A DNA stretch of 64,000 nt from Flavobacterium ustbae (GTDB taxonomy: Bacteria; Bacteroidota; Bacteroidia; Flavobacteriales; Flavobacteriaceae). Shown piece by piece: positions 25,820 through 34,499 of the stretch. Where the stretch lies: positions 124,001 to 188,000 of the forward strand of contig NZ_RPOC01000009.1 in the NCBI RefSeq assembly GCF_003946915.1. Direction: 5' to 3'. Both the position numbers and the translations under genes were made by a program. Each line of letters begins with the position of its first letter. The first letter of the stretch is position 1. Below the pieces are notes generated by a model. It had not been told where the DNA came from. It searched no databases and saw only the letters and a list, made by a program, of their open reading frames with translations.

Positions 25820-27379
25820 ATGCCTAAAGAACTTTTACTTCAAGTTACACCAGAAATTGCTGCAAACGAATCATTGCTAAAAGACCATTTGTCTAAGCAA
25901 ATCAAAGTTTCTGTACAAGAAATTCAGCACGTTTCGATTTTAAAACGCTCTATCGACGCACGTCAAAAAGCGATTAAAATCAATTTGAAAGTTCTTATTT
26001 ATTTAAAAGACGAACCTTTCCAAGAAACCAAAATTGATCTACCTATATATAAGGATGTTTCCAATTCGCAAGAAGTAATTGTGGTTGGAGCAGGTCCAGC
26101 CGGACTTTTTGCTGCTTTGCAATTAATCGAATTAGGTCTAAAACCGATTGTTTTAGAACGAGGAAAAGACGTTCGTGGCCGCCGCCGTGATTTAAAAGCA
26201 ATCAATCGTGAGCATATTGTAAACGAAGATTCGAATTATTGTTTTGGCGAAGGAGGAGCAGGAACGTATTCTGACGGAAAGTTATATACGCGTTCTAAAA
26301 AACGTGGAGACGTTACGAGAATTTTAGAGCTTTTAGTGGCTTTTGGAGCTTCAGAAGATATTTTGGTAGAAGCACATCCGCATATTGGTACCAATAAACT
26401 TCCTAAAATTATTGAAGACATCAGAAATAAAATTAGGGAATTTGGAGGTCAGGTTTTATTCGAAACCCGTGTAGATGATATTTTAATTAAGAATAATGAA
26501 GTTGAGGGAATCGTAACGCAGAACGGAGATAAAATTCACGCCAACAAACTGATTTTAGCAACAGGACATTCGGCGCGTGATATTTTTGAATTATTAGATA
26601 AAAAGAAAATTTTAATAGAAGCAAAACCTTTTGCTTTGGGAGTTCGTGCAGAACATGCTCAGGAATTAATTGACAGCATTCAATATAGCTGTGATTTCCG
26701 CGGAGAACATTTGCCGCCAGCGCCCTATTCAATTGTAAAACAAGTCAACGGACGCGGAATGTATTCGTTCTGTATGTGTCCGGGAGGTGTAATTGCGCCT
26801 TGTGCTACAAGTCCGGGAGAAGTGGTTACCAACGGTTGGTCGCCTTCAAAACGTGATCAGTCAACAGCAAATTCTGGAATTGTAGTCGAATTGAAATTAG
26901 AAGATTTTAAGCCTTTTGCTAAATTCGGAGCTTTGGCAGGAATGGAATTTCAAAAAAGCATCGAACAAAAAGCGTGGCATTTGGCGGGAGAGACTCAAAA
27001 AGTTCCAGCTCAACGAATGATCGATTTTACAAAAAGCAAAGTTTCAGCAGATATTCCGAAAACTTCTTATGTTCCCGGAACAACTTCGGTTGAATTAGGA
27101 CAGGTTTTTCCAGGTTTTTTAACTCAGATTATGCGTCAGGGATTTCAGGATTTTGGAAAATCTATGCGCGGTTATTTAACCAACGAAGCGATTTTGCATG
27201 CGCCAGAAAGTAGAACTTCATCGCCAGTTAGAATTCCGAGAGATCCGATGACTTACGAACATTTACAAATCAAAGGTTTGTATCCTTGCGGAGAAGGTGC
27301 AGGTTATGCCGGCGGAATTATTTCTGCTGCAATTGATGGCGAAAAATGTGCCTTGATGATTGCGGAATCCTTGAAATAA
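25820..27379 (+). CDS. FAD-dependent oxidoreductase (COG2509-type)
   Basis: A 519-residue flavoprotein. After an N-terminal domain of about 85 residues, the Rossmann FAD-binding motif appears as VIVVGAGPAGLFAALQL (about residue 90), with the acidic strand end in IVLERG. Later conserved blocks are YCFGEGGAGTYSDGKLYTRSKKRG, ILATGHSARDIFELL and the C-terminal YPCGEGAGYAGGIISAAIDG, which closes the FAD site. This arrangement fits the uncharacterised FAD-dependent dehydrogenases of COG2509; their substrate is not established. There is no signal peptide, so it is cytoplasmic. It is monocistronic, with its own -7 box. Confidence 0.88.
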   Translation: MPKELLLQVTPEIAANESLLKDHLSKQIKVSVQEIQHVSILKRSIDARQKAIKINLKVLIYLKDEPFQETKIDLPIYKDVSNSQEVIVVGAGPAGLFAALQLIELGLKPIVLERGKDVRGRRRDLKAINREHIVNEDSNYCFGEGGAGTYSDGKLYTRSKKRGDVTRILELLVAFGASEDILVEAHPHIGTNKLPKIIEDIRNKIREFGGQVLFETRVDDILIKNNEVEGIVTQNGDKIHANKLILATGHSARDIFELLDKKKILIEAKPFALGVRAEHAQELIDSIQYSCDFRGEHLPPAPYSIVKQVNGRGMYSFCMCPGGVIAPCATSPGEVVTNGWSPSKRDQSTANSGIVVELKLEDFKPFAKFGALAGMEFQKSIEQKAWHLAGETQKVPAQRMIDFTKSKVSADIPKTSYVPGTTSVELGQVFPGFLTQIMRQGFQDFGKSMRGYLTNEAILHAPESRTSSPVRIPRDPMTYEHLQIKGLYPCGEGAGYAGGIISAAIDGEKCALMIAESLK

Positions 27380-27452
27380 TTGGCTTCAGGTTTTTTGGTC
27401 CAGTAAAGATTGTTATCTTAGTATTCTGATTTTAATAGAATATTCCCCAAAG

Positions 27453-28154
27453 ATGACCATACAAGAAATCGAAAAAAAATACCAATTTGAATATCCTCTC
27501 CTATACAAACAATTAGATGCCGATGGTATGCTAGATGTTGGAGAATATGGACCAAATTGGTATACGGATATCTATCCTACTTTAAAAGACAATCCGCCTT
27601 TGCTTTTGCATTCGTATGATTTTGAATCGCTGAATTTAAAATCTGTTGCAGAAGAAATCGAAGAACTTCAAGATCCCGAAGATTATCGAAATATTAATCC
27701 AGAATTTAAGTTTATTCCGTTTGCTAAAAGTGGCGGCGGCGATCATTATTGTTTTTTCTTAAACGAAGAAAATAATGGAGATGTACCAATTGTATACGTT
27801 TGGCATGATATGAATGAGGTTAATTATCTGGCTAAAAACCTTCAGGATTTTATCTTCAAAGTTTTGTTGATTGATATGTCAAAACAAGATGTATACAATG
27901 AACTGACCGATGAAGAATTTAGAAACGATATCGAATCGGTATTTAAATCGCACAAAAAATATCTTACCGATCGCCAAAACGAAATTTTATCGGCTATTCT
28001 AAAACGAGAAATTGTAGATTATGAAATCAACGTTTCTCCAAAAATAGTAGAATCGGCGAGAGGATTATTGACAGATCATGAACTGGAATCGATTGTCAAC
28101 GAAGTTATTCCTTTTGATAAAATGAATCAGAGTTTTAAATATTCTAATGATTAA
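27453..28154 (+). CDS. SMI1/KNR4 (SUKH)-family protein
   Basis: A 233-residue protein whose first 145 residues match the SUKH fold: IEKKYQFEYPLLYKQL at the start, then FIPFAKSGGGDHYCFF and VYVWHDMNEVNYLAKNLQDFI, the usual SUKH core. The remaining 85 residues are charged and helical. SUKH proteins are frequently immunity proteins against polymorphic toxins, but many are solitary with unknown role. No toxin is encoded nearby. The next gene starts nine bases after the stop, so the two form a pair. Presumably cytoplasmic. Confidence 0.8.
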   Translation: MTIQEIEKKYQFEYPLLYKQLDADGMLDVGEYGPNWYTDIYPTLKDNPPLLLHSYDFESLNLKSVAEEIEELQDPEDYRNINPEFKFIPFAKSGGGDHYCFFLNEENNGDVPIVYVWHDMNEVNYLAKNLQDFIFKVLLIDMSKQDVYNELTDEEFRNDIESVFKSHKKYLTDRQNEILSAILKREIVDYEINVSPKIVESARGLLTDHELESIVNEVIPFDKMNQSFKYSND

Positions 28155-28162
28155 TATTTCTC

Positions 28163-29248
28163 ATGAGCTTTTTCTCCAATTTATTTAATAGAAACAACAA
28201 TCCAAAATCGATAATTTCCTTTGATATTATTGAACCTATTTACTCGTATTTATATAAGGAACAGTCAAGTATTGAATTTAAAATGAAAGGAATTCAAGAA
28301 GATGTACTCGTAAATTTATATTACTTTCCGGGTTCGTTGGATCATGAAGAAGGAAATGCAGAAATTAAAAAAGCAGGCTTTAATAACGCTTATGAAGTCT
28401 TAAATGAGCTTTATAAAAAAATGAATATTGGAGTTTTGACTGATGAAATGATGCAAGAAGGTTTAGAATATGATTTTATACATATTCAGTTTTATTCTGA
28501 GCCAACTCCAGAAGAGAAAAAGTTCTTTAAACGTTCGATAAAAAACTTCGTTATCTTTTTTTGCTGTACCAATAGTTTAGAAATAAACGATTTTAAAATG
28601 CTGTATTCTGGAAGACATTTTTTCGATTATACGAAAGGATTATTGGAGAGTGAAGTTATAGATGTAAATAATCCGAAGAATGAAAGCGAAGCAATCGGAG
28701 TTCGAGATTTCAAATTGGTTTTGCAGGGAATTTGCCAGTATTTAAATATTGAAATTCCAAAAACGGTCGAACTTCCTTCAAATGAAGATTTATTAGGGAA
28801 CGAAGAAGCGACAGAAGAAACTTTTCAGGAATTTATAAAACTGGTTTCAAGAGGAAATATAGAAGATAAAGAACTGAAAAAAGAAGCTCAAAAGCTTTTT
28901 AAAAACTATCAAAAACAAGCTGAAGAATATCACGATACTGTTGAAGGTCATTTTGCTTTTTTCGAAAGTATTAATGCTTGGAACAGCGATTGGAAATTTG
29001 ATCCAGAAGATGCCGAATATTTTATTTCTGAATTAATTGGCCAAGATTTTACTTTCGATTATCCCGAAGAAACCTATAGTCATGATTTGTTTCCGTACAT
29101 TCAGTCAGAGTTAGAAAAATCAAATCTGGAATTATTGACCTATGAAACGTTTGGAGATAATTATTTGTTTTTTGTCGCCAACAAAGATGAAGTAGAAAGA
29201 ATCTTAGAATTATCAGAATTGACTAAAATTGAAATTAACCAATTGTGA
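28163..29248 (+). CDS. Unrecognised 361-residue protein paired with the SUKH gene
   Basis: I cannot name this protein with confidence. It has no signal peptide or membrane helix. The first 200 residues look globular and mixed (VLVNLYYFPGSLDHEEG, DFIHIQFYSEPTPEEKKFF). Residues 205-265 form an acidic, lysine-rich helical linker. The last 95 residues (FAFFESINAWNSDWKFDPEDAEYFI onward, ending EVERILELSELTKIEI) look like a separate small domain; a DUF6630-like assignment is a guess. The spacing to the SUKH gene indicates one transcript and a shared function. It ends next to repeat family C. Confidence 0.7.
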   Translation: MSFFSNLFNRNNNPKSIISFDIIEPIYSYLYKEQSSIEFKMKGIQEDVLVNLYYFPGSLDHEEGNAEIKKAGFNNAYEVLNELYKKMNIGVLTDEMMQEGLEYDFIHIQFYSEPTPEEKKFFKRSIKNFVIFFCCTNSLEINDFKMLYSGRHFFDYTKGLLESEVIDVNNPKNESEAIGVRDFKLVLQGICQYLNIEIPKTVELPSNEDLLGNEEATEETFQEFIKLVSRGNIEDKELKKEAQKLFKNYQKQAEEYHDTVEGHFAFFESINAWNSDWKFDPEDAEYFISELIGQDFTFDYPEETYSHDLFPYIQSELEKSNLELLTYETFGDNYLFFVANKDEVERILELSELTKIEINQL

Positions 29249-29254
29249 GAGTTA

Positions 29255-29353
29255 GCCACGAATTCACGAATTTATTTAAAAAACTTTGCGTATAGATTTG
29301 AAAATAAAAATTCGTGAATTGCTTCGCCTGTTCGCTATCGCTCGAGTCGTGGC
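29255..29353. repeat. Inverted repeat, family C, with interrupted right arm
   Basis: Left arm GCCACGAATTCACGAATT at 29255-29272. Its complement is split into AATTCGTGAATT (29309-29320) and CGTGGC (29348-29353) by 27 bases at 29321-29347 rich in TTCGC and ATCGC. Both halves are perfect matches. It lies between the convergent SUKH-pair gene and the quinone oxidoreductase gene, leaving almost no other spacer. Confidence 0.85.
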
Positions 29354-29363
29354 GAAAAGATTT

Positions 29364-30323
29364 TTAAGGAATCAATATGATTTTTCCAGTGCTTTTTCTG
29401 CTTTCCAGATAATCATGCGCCAGTTTTCCTTCTGATAATTTGAATGAAGTCGGTTCTGAAAGTTTGATTTTTCCTTCTGTGATCCAACTGAACAATTGCG
29501 TTGCTCTTTTAATTCTTTCTTCTTTAGAATTCAAATAACTCCACAAATCTCCTCCAGTTAAAGTTTTAGAACCGTCCATCAACATTCTCGGGTCTACAGG
29601 TTCAGGATCGCCGCCTGCCATTCCGAAGAAAACCACTTGTCCGCATTCTTTTGTTACTTCAAAGCTTTCTTTTAAAGTACTTCCAATACTATCATAAATC
29701 ACATCAACACCATTGGGAAGAATCTTAAAAACTTCCGATTTCCAATCGTCATTATAAAGAAAAACATGATCTGCGCCTTGTTCGAATCCGATTTTTGCTT
29801 TTTCTGGCGATGAGGTTAAGCCAATAACAGTGGCGCCCAAAAGTTTGCTGATCTGCGTAAGTATTTGTCCAACGCCGCCAGCAACTGCGTGTATTAAAAC
29901 AGTTTCTCCTTTTGCAGTTTTGTGACTGTCTGTAGCGAGATAATGAGCGGTTAAACCTTGAAGCAAAACAGAAGCAGCAGTTTCAAAAGAAATACTTTCA
30001 GACAACGGAATAATGTGATTTACATTTACCGCTACCAATTCTGCATTGGCAAACGGAGCGTCGGCAAAAGCCACACGATCGCCAACTTTATATTCTGAGT
30101 GATTATTGGCATCAACCACAATTCCTGCGCCTTCATAACCCGCAATAAAAGGCGGATTTCCTTTTAAATGATAATTTCCTTTTCGTCGGTAAACATCAGC
30201 AAAATTTAATCCGATGGCTTTCATTTCGATTAAAATTTCGTCATTTTTTAAAACAGGGTTTGGTATTTCTATATATTCTAAAACATCAGAATTTCCAAAA
30301 GTGGAAAAAGTAAGTGCTTTCAT
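29364..30323 (-). CDS. NADPH:quinone oxidoreductase-type zinc-independent dehydrogenase (MDR family)
   Basis: A 319-residue medium-chain reductase. The catalytic GroES-like domain at the N-terminus (AIGLNFADVYRRKGNY, AGYEGAGIVV) lacks the cysteine zinc ligands of alcohol dehydrogenases, as expected for quinone reductases. The NADPH-binding Rossmann motif is AVAGGVGQILTQISKLLGATVIG around residue 145, and the DVIYDSIGS block follows. Such enzymes reduce quinones or other conjugated carbonyls with NADPH in the cytoplasm. It is monocistronic, facing the SUKH pair across repeat C. A hairpin terminator for the gene upstream lies 40 bases before its start. Confidence 0.9.
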   Translation of the reverse strand: MKALTFSTFGNSDVLEYIEIPNPVLKNDEILIEMKAIGLNFADVYRRKGNYHLKGNPPFIAGYEGAGIVVDANNHSEYKVGDRVAFADAPFANAELVAVNVNHIIPLSESISFETAASVLLQGLTAHYLATDSHKTAKGETVLIHAVAGGVGQILTQISKLLGATVIGLTSSPEKAKIGFEQGADHVFLYNDDWKSEVFKILPNGVDVIYDSIGSTLKESFEVTKECGQVVFFGMAGGDPEPVDPRMLMDGSKTLTGGDLWSYLNSKEERIKRATQLFSWITEGKIKLSEPTSFKLSEGKLAHDYLESRKSTGKIILIP

Positions 30324-30362
30324 TTTTTAATAATTTTAAAATGTAAAGTTCGGTAAAAAGTA

Positions 30363-30393
30363 AAAGCCTCTATCAAATTTTAATAGAGGCTTT
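30363..30393 (-). terminator. Hairpin terminator upstream of the quinone oxidoreductase gene
   Basis: AAAGCCTCTAT and its complement at 30383-30393, with a nine-base loop and T-rich sequence after it on both strands. For minus-strand transcription it would end messages from the aminopeptidase gene before they enter the reductase gene. Confidence 0.7.
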
Positions 30394-30405
30394 GTGTTTT
30401 TTTTC

Positions 30406-30609
30406 GCCACAGATTATTTGGATTAAAGAGATTTCTTTTACATGCAGATTATCGTGGAGACGCATTGCAGTGCCGTCTAATCTATTGCAGAAATTCGTTG
30501 CGTAGACGCACTGCAGTGCGCCTGTACAGAAAAAACTCAAAACCTCAGAACGTTTTTTTAGCAATAGACTTTGTACCTCTGTCACTCTGAACCTTTGAAC
30601 CTTTAATAA
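30406..30609. repeat. Composite intergenic repeat, family B, copy 2 (inverted relative to copy 1)
   Basis: GCCACAGATTATTTGGATTA, then GAGATTTCTTTTACATG, two hairpin parts on GACGCANTGCAGTGC (about 30458-30478 and 30504-30521), and a GTACCTCTGTCACTCTGAAC segment, in the reverse of copy 1's order on the plus strand. Both copies align over about 200 bases with scattered differences. It fills the space between the aminopeptidase stop (30614) and the terminator at 30363. Confidence 0.88.
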
Positions 30610-30613
30610 AAAC

Positions 30614-32026
30614 CTATATTTTAGGAAACTTCATGTCATTAAAAGTGCTTTTTTGTTTGGCTAAAGCTTCAATATCCTGCCATTTTCTAGGAGAATCTAT
30701 AGAAAGGTTTTCATAAGAATCTTTAAGCATTAAAATATCGTCTTCGATACGAACCCCGATATTCCACCATTTTTTATCACATTTGCTGTTTGCCGGAATG
30801 TAAATTCCAGGCTCAACAGTTAGAATCATATTTTCTTTTATAAGAGTGTTTGGTCCTTTAAAAGTTCCTTTGTCATGAACATCCAGGCCCAGAAAGTGTG
30901 AACATCCATGAGGATAATACAATTTTACATCTTTCGGATCTGTAATAATTCCTAATTTGATTAAACCTTTTGCTATAACATCTTTAGCGGTTTCATTAAG
31001 AGCGATAAGGGGAGTTCCTGCTTTGCAGATTTTAAAAACAGCTTCCTGCGCGTCGTAAACAATTTGATAAATGGCTTTTTGCTCTTCGGTAAATTTTCCG
31101 TTGGCCGGAATTGTTCTGGTCACATCTGCAGAATAGCCGTGATATTCAGATCCAACATCCATTAATAATAATTGATTGTCAATTTTTGTGGCGTTATTTT
31201 CCCAGTAATGCAATATGCATCCGTTTGCTCCAGCGCCTATAATTGGTGCGTAACCTTCAGCTTCAGCTCCATAATGTTTGTGGATATAACTATGGATTCC
31301 GTCAGCTTCGTTTTCACTCATATCTGGGCCTACCGCTTTCATAACTTCGTTATGGGCGACACAAGAAAGTTTGACTGATTTACGCATCAAAACCAGTTCT
31401 TCTGGAGTTTTGATTTCTCTAAGCGAGCTCGTAATATCCATAAAAGATTCAAGCGGTGCTTTGTCGTCTGTGTTTATTGATGCCTTTTTTTTGAAAGTCT
31501 CAAGTAATCCAAAAAGATCAAATCCGCTTTGATCATTACGAACATCTGTTGGAATTTTGTCATAGATTAGTTTGTCGAATTTTTTGAAATCGATAGCAAA
31601 ATCTTTAAAATCTTTTCCGTTATAAACTGTTGTAAACCCAAGTTTAGCTTTAGCGCCTTCAATTCCTAAGCGTCTTCCTGTCCACATTTCGTGAGCTGCG
31701 TTTTTTTCTCTAACAAAAAGAACTTCATTGTATTTTTCAGTTCCCTGCGCTTCTTTAAAAATCAATAATACAGCATCTGGCTCTTTATATCCGGTTAGAT
31801 AATACATATCAGGATTTGCGTGATAAATGTAATCGATGTCTCTAGAAAACACTCTTTCTGGATAGGAGAAAACAACAGCAACCGAATTGGCAGGCATTAA
31901 AGCTCTAAATGCTTCACGGCGTCCTTGGTGGAATTCTTTTGGTAGATAATCTGTTGGAAGGTTTTCTTGCGAATGAACAAACGGTGCTGTCAATGCAAAT
32001 ACAAACAAAAATAGGAATTGTTTCAT
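30614..32026 (-). CDS. Exported Xaa-Pro aminopeptidase (aminopeptidase P family, M24)
   Basis: A 470-residue peptidase with a signal peptide (about residues 1-19, ending VHSQE), so it acts in the periplasm. The aminopeptidase P N-terminal domain spans about 30-165 (REAFRALMPANSVAVVFS, RDIDYIYHANPDMYYLTGY). The M24 pita-bread domain follows with its metal ligands: MDVGSEYHGYSADVTRTIP (two Asp), HGCSHFLGLDVHD (His), LTVEPGIYIP (Glu) and VRIEDDILM (Glu). It removes N-terminal residues preceding proline, using two metal ions. Monocistronic by spacing, with repeat B immediately after the stop. Confidence 0.93.
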   Translation of the reverse strand: MKQFLFLFVFALTAPFVHSQENLPTDYLPKEFHQGRREAFRALMPANSVAVVFSYPERVFSRDIDYIYHANPDMYYLTGYKEPDAVLLIFKEAQGTEKYNEVLFVREKNAAHEMWTGRRLGIEGAKAKLGFTTVYNGKDFKDFAIDFKKFDKLIYDKIPTDVRNDQSGFDLFGLLETFKKKASINTDDKAPLESFMDITSSLREIKTPEELVLMRKSVKLSCVAHNEVMKAVGPDMSENEADGIHSYIHKHYGAEAEGYAPIIGAGANGCILHYWENNATKIDNQLLLMDVGSEYHGYSADVTRTIPANGKFTEEQKAIYQIVYDAQEAVFKICKAGTPLIALNETAKDVIAKGLIKLGIITDPKDVKLYYPHGCSHFLGLDVHDKGTFKGPNTLIKENMILTVEPGIYIPANSKCDKKWWNIGVRIEDDILMLKDSYENLSIDSPRKWQDIEALAKQKSTFNDMKFPKI

Positions 32027-32177
32027 TTTTTGGTTTTTTGTTGATGATTTTGGTTTTTTGATTGATGCAAATTACAAAAAAAATGAAATCATGTGCTTGA
32101 AATTAAATCTTTGATTTCGAAAAGTTTAATAAAAATACAGTAACTTAGAGACAGCAATATAGATTTAGGGAGGAATC

Positions 32178-32185
32178 TAAATTTG
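32178..32185 (+). promoter_or_regulatory. -7 box TAAATTTG before the META-domain lipoprotein
   Basis: An exact TAnnTTTG match, 99 bases before the ATG at 32285, so the transcript would have a leader near 90 bases. It overlaps a small dyad (AGATT at 32161, AATCT at 32174). Confidence 0.4.
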
Positions 32186-32284
32186 TATAAGACGGCTAAC
32201 TAGGCATGAATATTGAGAAAAGAATTTTTATAGAATTATTTTAATCTTCAAAAACAAATTATAAATCTTTAAAAATATATTTTT

Positions 32285-32722
32285 ATGAAAAAATACACAC
32301 TTGCAGTTCTTTCAATTTTAGCATTATTTTTTGCTTCATGCAAAGCATCAAAAAGTGCTGGGAATGCTGACGATCTATTTGGCACAACTTGGGAATTAGA
32401 ATACATTTCTGGACCAAGAATTGCTTTTGAAGGATTGTATCCGAATAAAAAACCGCAAATTACTTTTGACCAGAAAGAAAAACAAGTATATGGTAATAAC
32501 GGTTGTAATGGTTACAGAGCTCCTTACACTTTAAATTCAAATTTATTGACTTTTGGAGAGCCGGGCCCTGCAACACTCATGTTTTGTGATGGTGGCGGAG
32601 AGCAGCAGTTTTTACAACAGATGAAAAAAATTACTAGCTATGAAATTGACAAAGACGGAAAATTAAACTTAATTCAAGGCGATGTGCCAATGATGAGATT
32701 TAAAAAAGTAGCTAAACAATAG
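32285..32722 (+). CDS. META-domain lipoprotein
   Basis: A 145-residue lipoprotein: signal peptide with lipobox ending at Cys19 (FFASC), then a META domain of about 110 residues (LFGTTWELEYISG, NNGCNGYRAPYTL, FCDGGGEQQF). META domains occur in HslJ-type stress lipoproteins and are thought to fold as small beta barrels; the role here is unknown. The NGCNG block is the family hallmark. It is monocistronic and ends at a bidirectional terminator shared with the convergent sigma factor gene. Confidence 0.88.
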   Translation: MKKYTLAVLSILALFFASCKASKSAGNADDLFGTTWELEYISGPRIAFEGLYPNKKPQITFDQKEKQVYGNNGCNGYRAPYTLNSNLLTFGEPGPATLMFCDGGGEQQFLQQMKKITSYEIDKDGKLNLIQGDVPMMRFKKVAKQ

Positions 32723-32744
32723 TTTTGTAATAAGAAAAAAAAAC

Positions 32745-32774
32745 AAAAGCAGATGATTGGTTTCATCTGCTTTT
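32745..32774. terminator. Bidirectional terminator between the META lipoprotein and sigma factor genes
   Basis: Arms AAAAGCAGATGA (32745-32756) and TCATCTGCTTTT (32763-32774) with a six-base loop; A-tract on one side and T-tract on the other, so it can serve both convergent genes. Confidence 0.85.
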
Positions 32775-32775
32775 T

Positions 32776-34020
32776 TTATTCGGTAAGATTATTTATTTTT
32801 TGCATGTTTTTGCTAATGATATTTTTATCAGAATCTGTTTTAGCAAGATTTAAAGCATTTTCAAAATGATTTAATGCCTTTTTAGAATCAACTTGTAGGT
32901 AGAGATTTCCAAGTAAGGAATAGTAAAAATGATTATCGGTCAGGTTTAATTTTTCGGCTTCGCGAATGGCTTCTTCATTGCCTTCTACTTTAGATAAAGC
33001 ATACGTTCTATTTAAAGCTACAATTGGAGAATATTCTAAAATAATTAGATTATTGTACAATTCGAGAATGTTTTGCCATTTTTCAATTGTATCATTTTTA
33101 TTGGTATGCCAATAAGCAATTCCAGCTTCGAGATGATATTTTGAAAGCGTATTTCCAGTTGATGATTTACTTAAGAAATAAGTTCCTCGGTCTATCAATT
33201 CCTGATTCCAAAGTGATTCATTTTGGTCTTCGTATAAAATAATTTCTCCGTTTAAGCCGGTTCTAGCTTCGAATCTTGAAGAATGAAAACACATTAATGC
33301 CATTAAAGCATTGGTTTCAGGTAGATTCGTGTTTTTATTTTGAATCAGCAAATAGGTAAGGCGCATGGCTTCTGTACAAAAATCTTTTCGTAAAGTCGTA
33401 TTTTGAGAAATAGAATAATAACCTTCAGAAAAGAGTAGATAAATAGTTTTTAAAACCGTAGACATTCGGTCTTGTATTTCAGAAAGATTCGGGTTTTGGA
33501 TCTTAATGTTTTCTTCTTTCAGTTTCTCTTTGGCGCGGTTAATTCTTTTATAAATAACCTCCTTATTAGATAAAAAAGCATCGGCAATTTCGCTTATTCC
33601 AAAACCGCACAATAAATTAAGAGCCAATGCAATTTGAGCTTCTTCAGAATTACTCGGATTACAAACCGTAAAAATCATCGCGAGCTGGCTATCTGCAATA
33701 TTTTGATCCGATAAATCGATGTCAACTTCAGGGTTTTGGAGCGGTGCATTGTGTTTGATTTCGCTAACTATTTTGGTTTCAAAAATAGTGTTTCTTTTCA
33801 GGTAATTTTTAGTTTTGTTTTTGGCAACCGTATACAGCCAGGCAGTTGGGTTTTCTGGAGTGCCTTTTATAGACCAAGTTTCGGCAGCAGTGAGAAAAGT
33901 ATCGCTAACAATATCTTCGGCAATTTCGATATACTGAATGCCAAATAAGCTGCAGAGTACCGAAACTATTTTTTGATATTCTGTTCTAAATAAATTAGGG
34001 ATAATTTCTTTGTTCTCCAT
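32776..34020 (-). CDS. ECF42-like RNA polymerase sigma factor with C-terminal TPR-like extension
   Basis: A 414-residue sigma factor, far longer than a normal ECF protein. The N-terminal half has region 2 (YIEIAEDIVSDTFLTAAETW, then NPTAWLYTVAKNKTKNYLKRN) and region 4 (EEAQIALALNLLCGFGISEIADAFL, where the helix-turn-helix lies). The C-terminal 200 residues hold helical repeats (LNLTDNHFYYSLLGNLYLQ, KKALNHFENALNLA) typical of ECF42 (SigJ-like, DUF6596). I place the start at ATG 34020, because a longer frame reaching 34116 would overlap the upstream gene. The partner genes upstream (YCII and CMD) match the known ECF42 context with DGPF-type proteins. Confidence 0.85.
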   Translation of the reverse strand: MENKEIIPNLFRTEYQKIVSVLCSLFGIQYIEIAEDIVSDTFLTAAETWSIKGTPENPTAWLYTVAKNKTKNYLKRNTIFETKIVSEIKHNAPLQNPEVDIDLSDQNIADSQLAMIFTVCNPSNSEEAQIALALNLLCGFGISEIADAFLSNKEVIYKRINRAKEKLKEENIKIQNPNLSEIQDRMSTVLKTIYLLFSEGYYSISQNTTLRKDFCTEAMRLTYLLIQNKNTNLPETNALMALMCFHSSRFEARTGLNGEIILYEDQNESLWNQELIDRGTYFLSKSSTGNTLSKYHLEAGIAYWHTNKNDTIEKWQNILELYNNLIILEYSPIVALNRTYALSKVEGNEEAIREAEKLNLTDNHFYYSLLGNLYLQVDSKKALNHFENALNLAKTDSDKNIISKNMQKINNLTE

Positions 34021-34081
34021 ACTATAAAGCAAAATGCCTAAGTAAAGATACAAAGGCATTTTGATATTAATTACTTCAAAA

Positions 34082-34417
34082 TTAAACAGCCATTCTGATT
34101 TCGACATTTCCGCCAAAATTCAAAACTGGACATCCTTGTGCAATTTCGGCAGCTTCGTCATAATCTTTTGCTTTGATAATGATTAATCCGCCGATAGATT
34201 CTTTAATTTCGACAAAAGGTCCGTTTGTAACTCCTTTCGAGTTTACCAGTTTTCCTTGACCGTCCCAACGCTGTAAAGGTCTTGCCAGTTTATCCTGAGC
34301 AGCAAGGCTTCCGAACCAGTTTTGCCATTGCTGCAAATGCTGTTGCAATTCTTCTGGAGACGGCTGTTCTTCTTTAGTTATAAAATCTCTTCTGAAAATC
34401 AATAAAAACTCATTCAT
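34082..34417 (-). CDS. YCII/DGPF-family small protein
   Basis: A 111-residue dimeric alpha/beta-barrel type protein of the YCII (YciI-related) family. The motif usually written DGPF appears here as TNGPFVEIKE, with Asn replacing Asp, followed by GGLIIIKAKDYDEAAEIAQGCP. DGPF proteins are the regular partners of ECF42 sigma factors and are believed to take part in their signalling, although the mechanism is not settled. It lies 61 bases upstream of the sigma factor in the same direction. The start has no competing upstream codon of note. Confidence 0.85.
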   Translation of the reverse strand: MNEFLLIFRRDFITKEEQPSPEELQQHLQQWQNWFGSLAAQDKLARPLQRWDGQGKLVNSKGVTNGPFVEIKESIGGLIIIKAKDYDEAAEIAQGCPVLNFGGNVEIRMAV

Positions 34418-34499
34418 TTCGATATGTTTTATAAAGATTAATTTGCTTTTTATGTTATATAAAGTTAATTGTTTTTAGAAAATAAAAACCAATTATCAT

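Noticed and set aside
25470..30609. The repeat-bracketed segment as a composite transposon
   Set aside because: There is no transposase, and the genes inside are ordinary in composition; inversion or plain dispersal of repeats is as likely.
34021..34116. N-terminal extension of the sigma factor
   Set aside because: It overlaps the upstream YCII gene and lacks family similarity; the internal ATG at 34020 fits.
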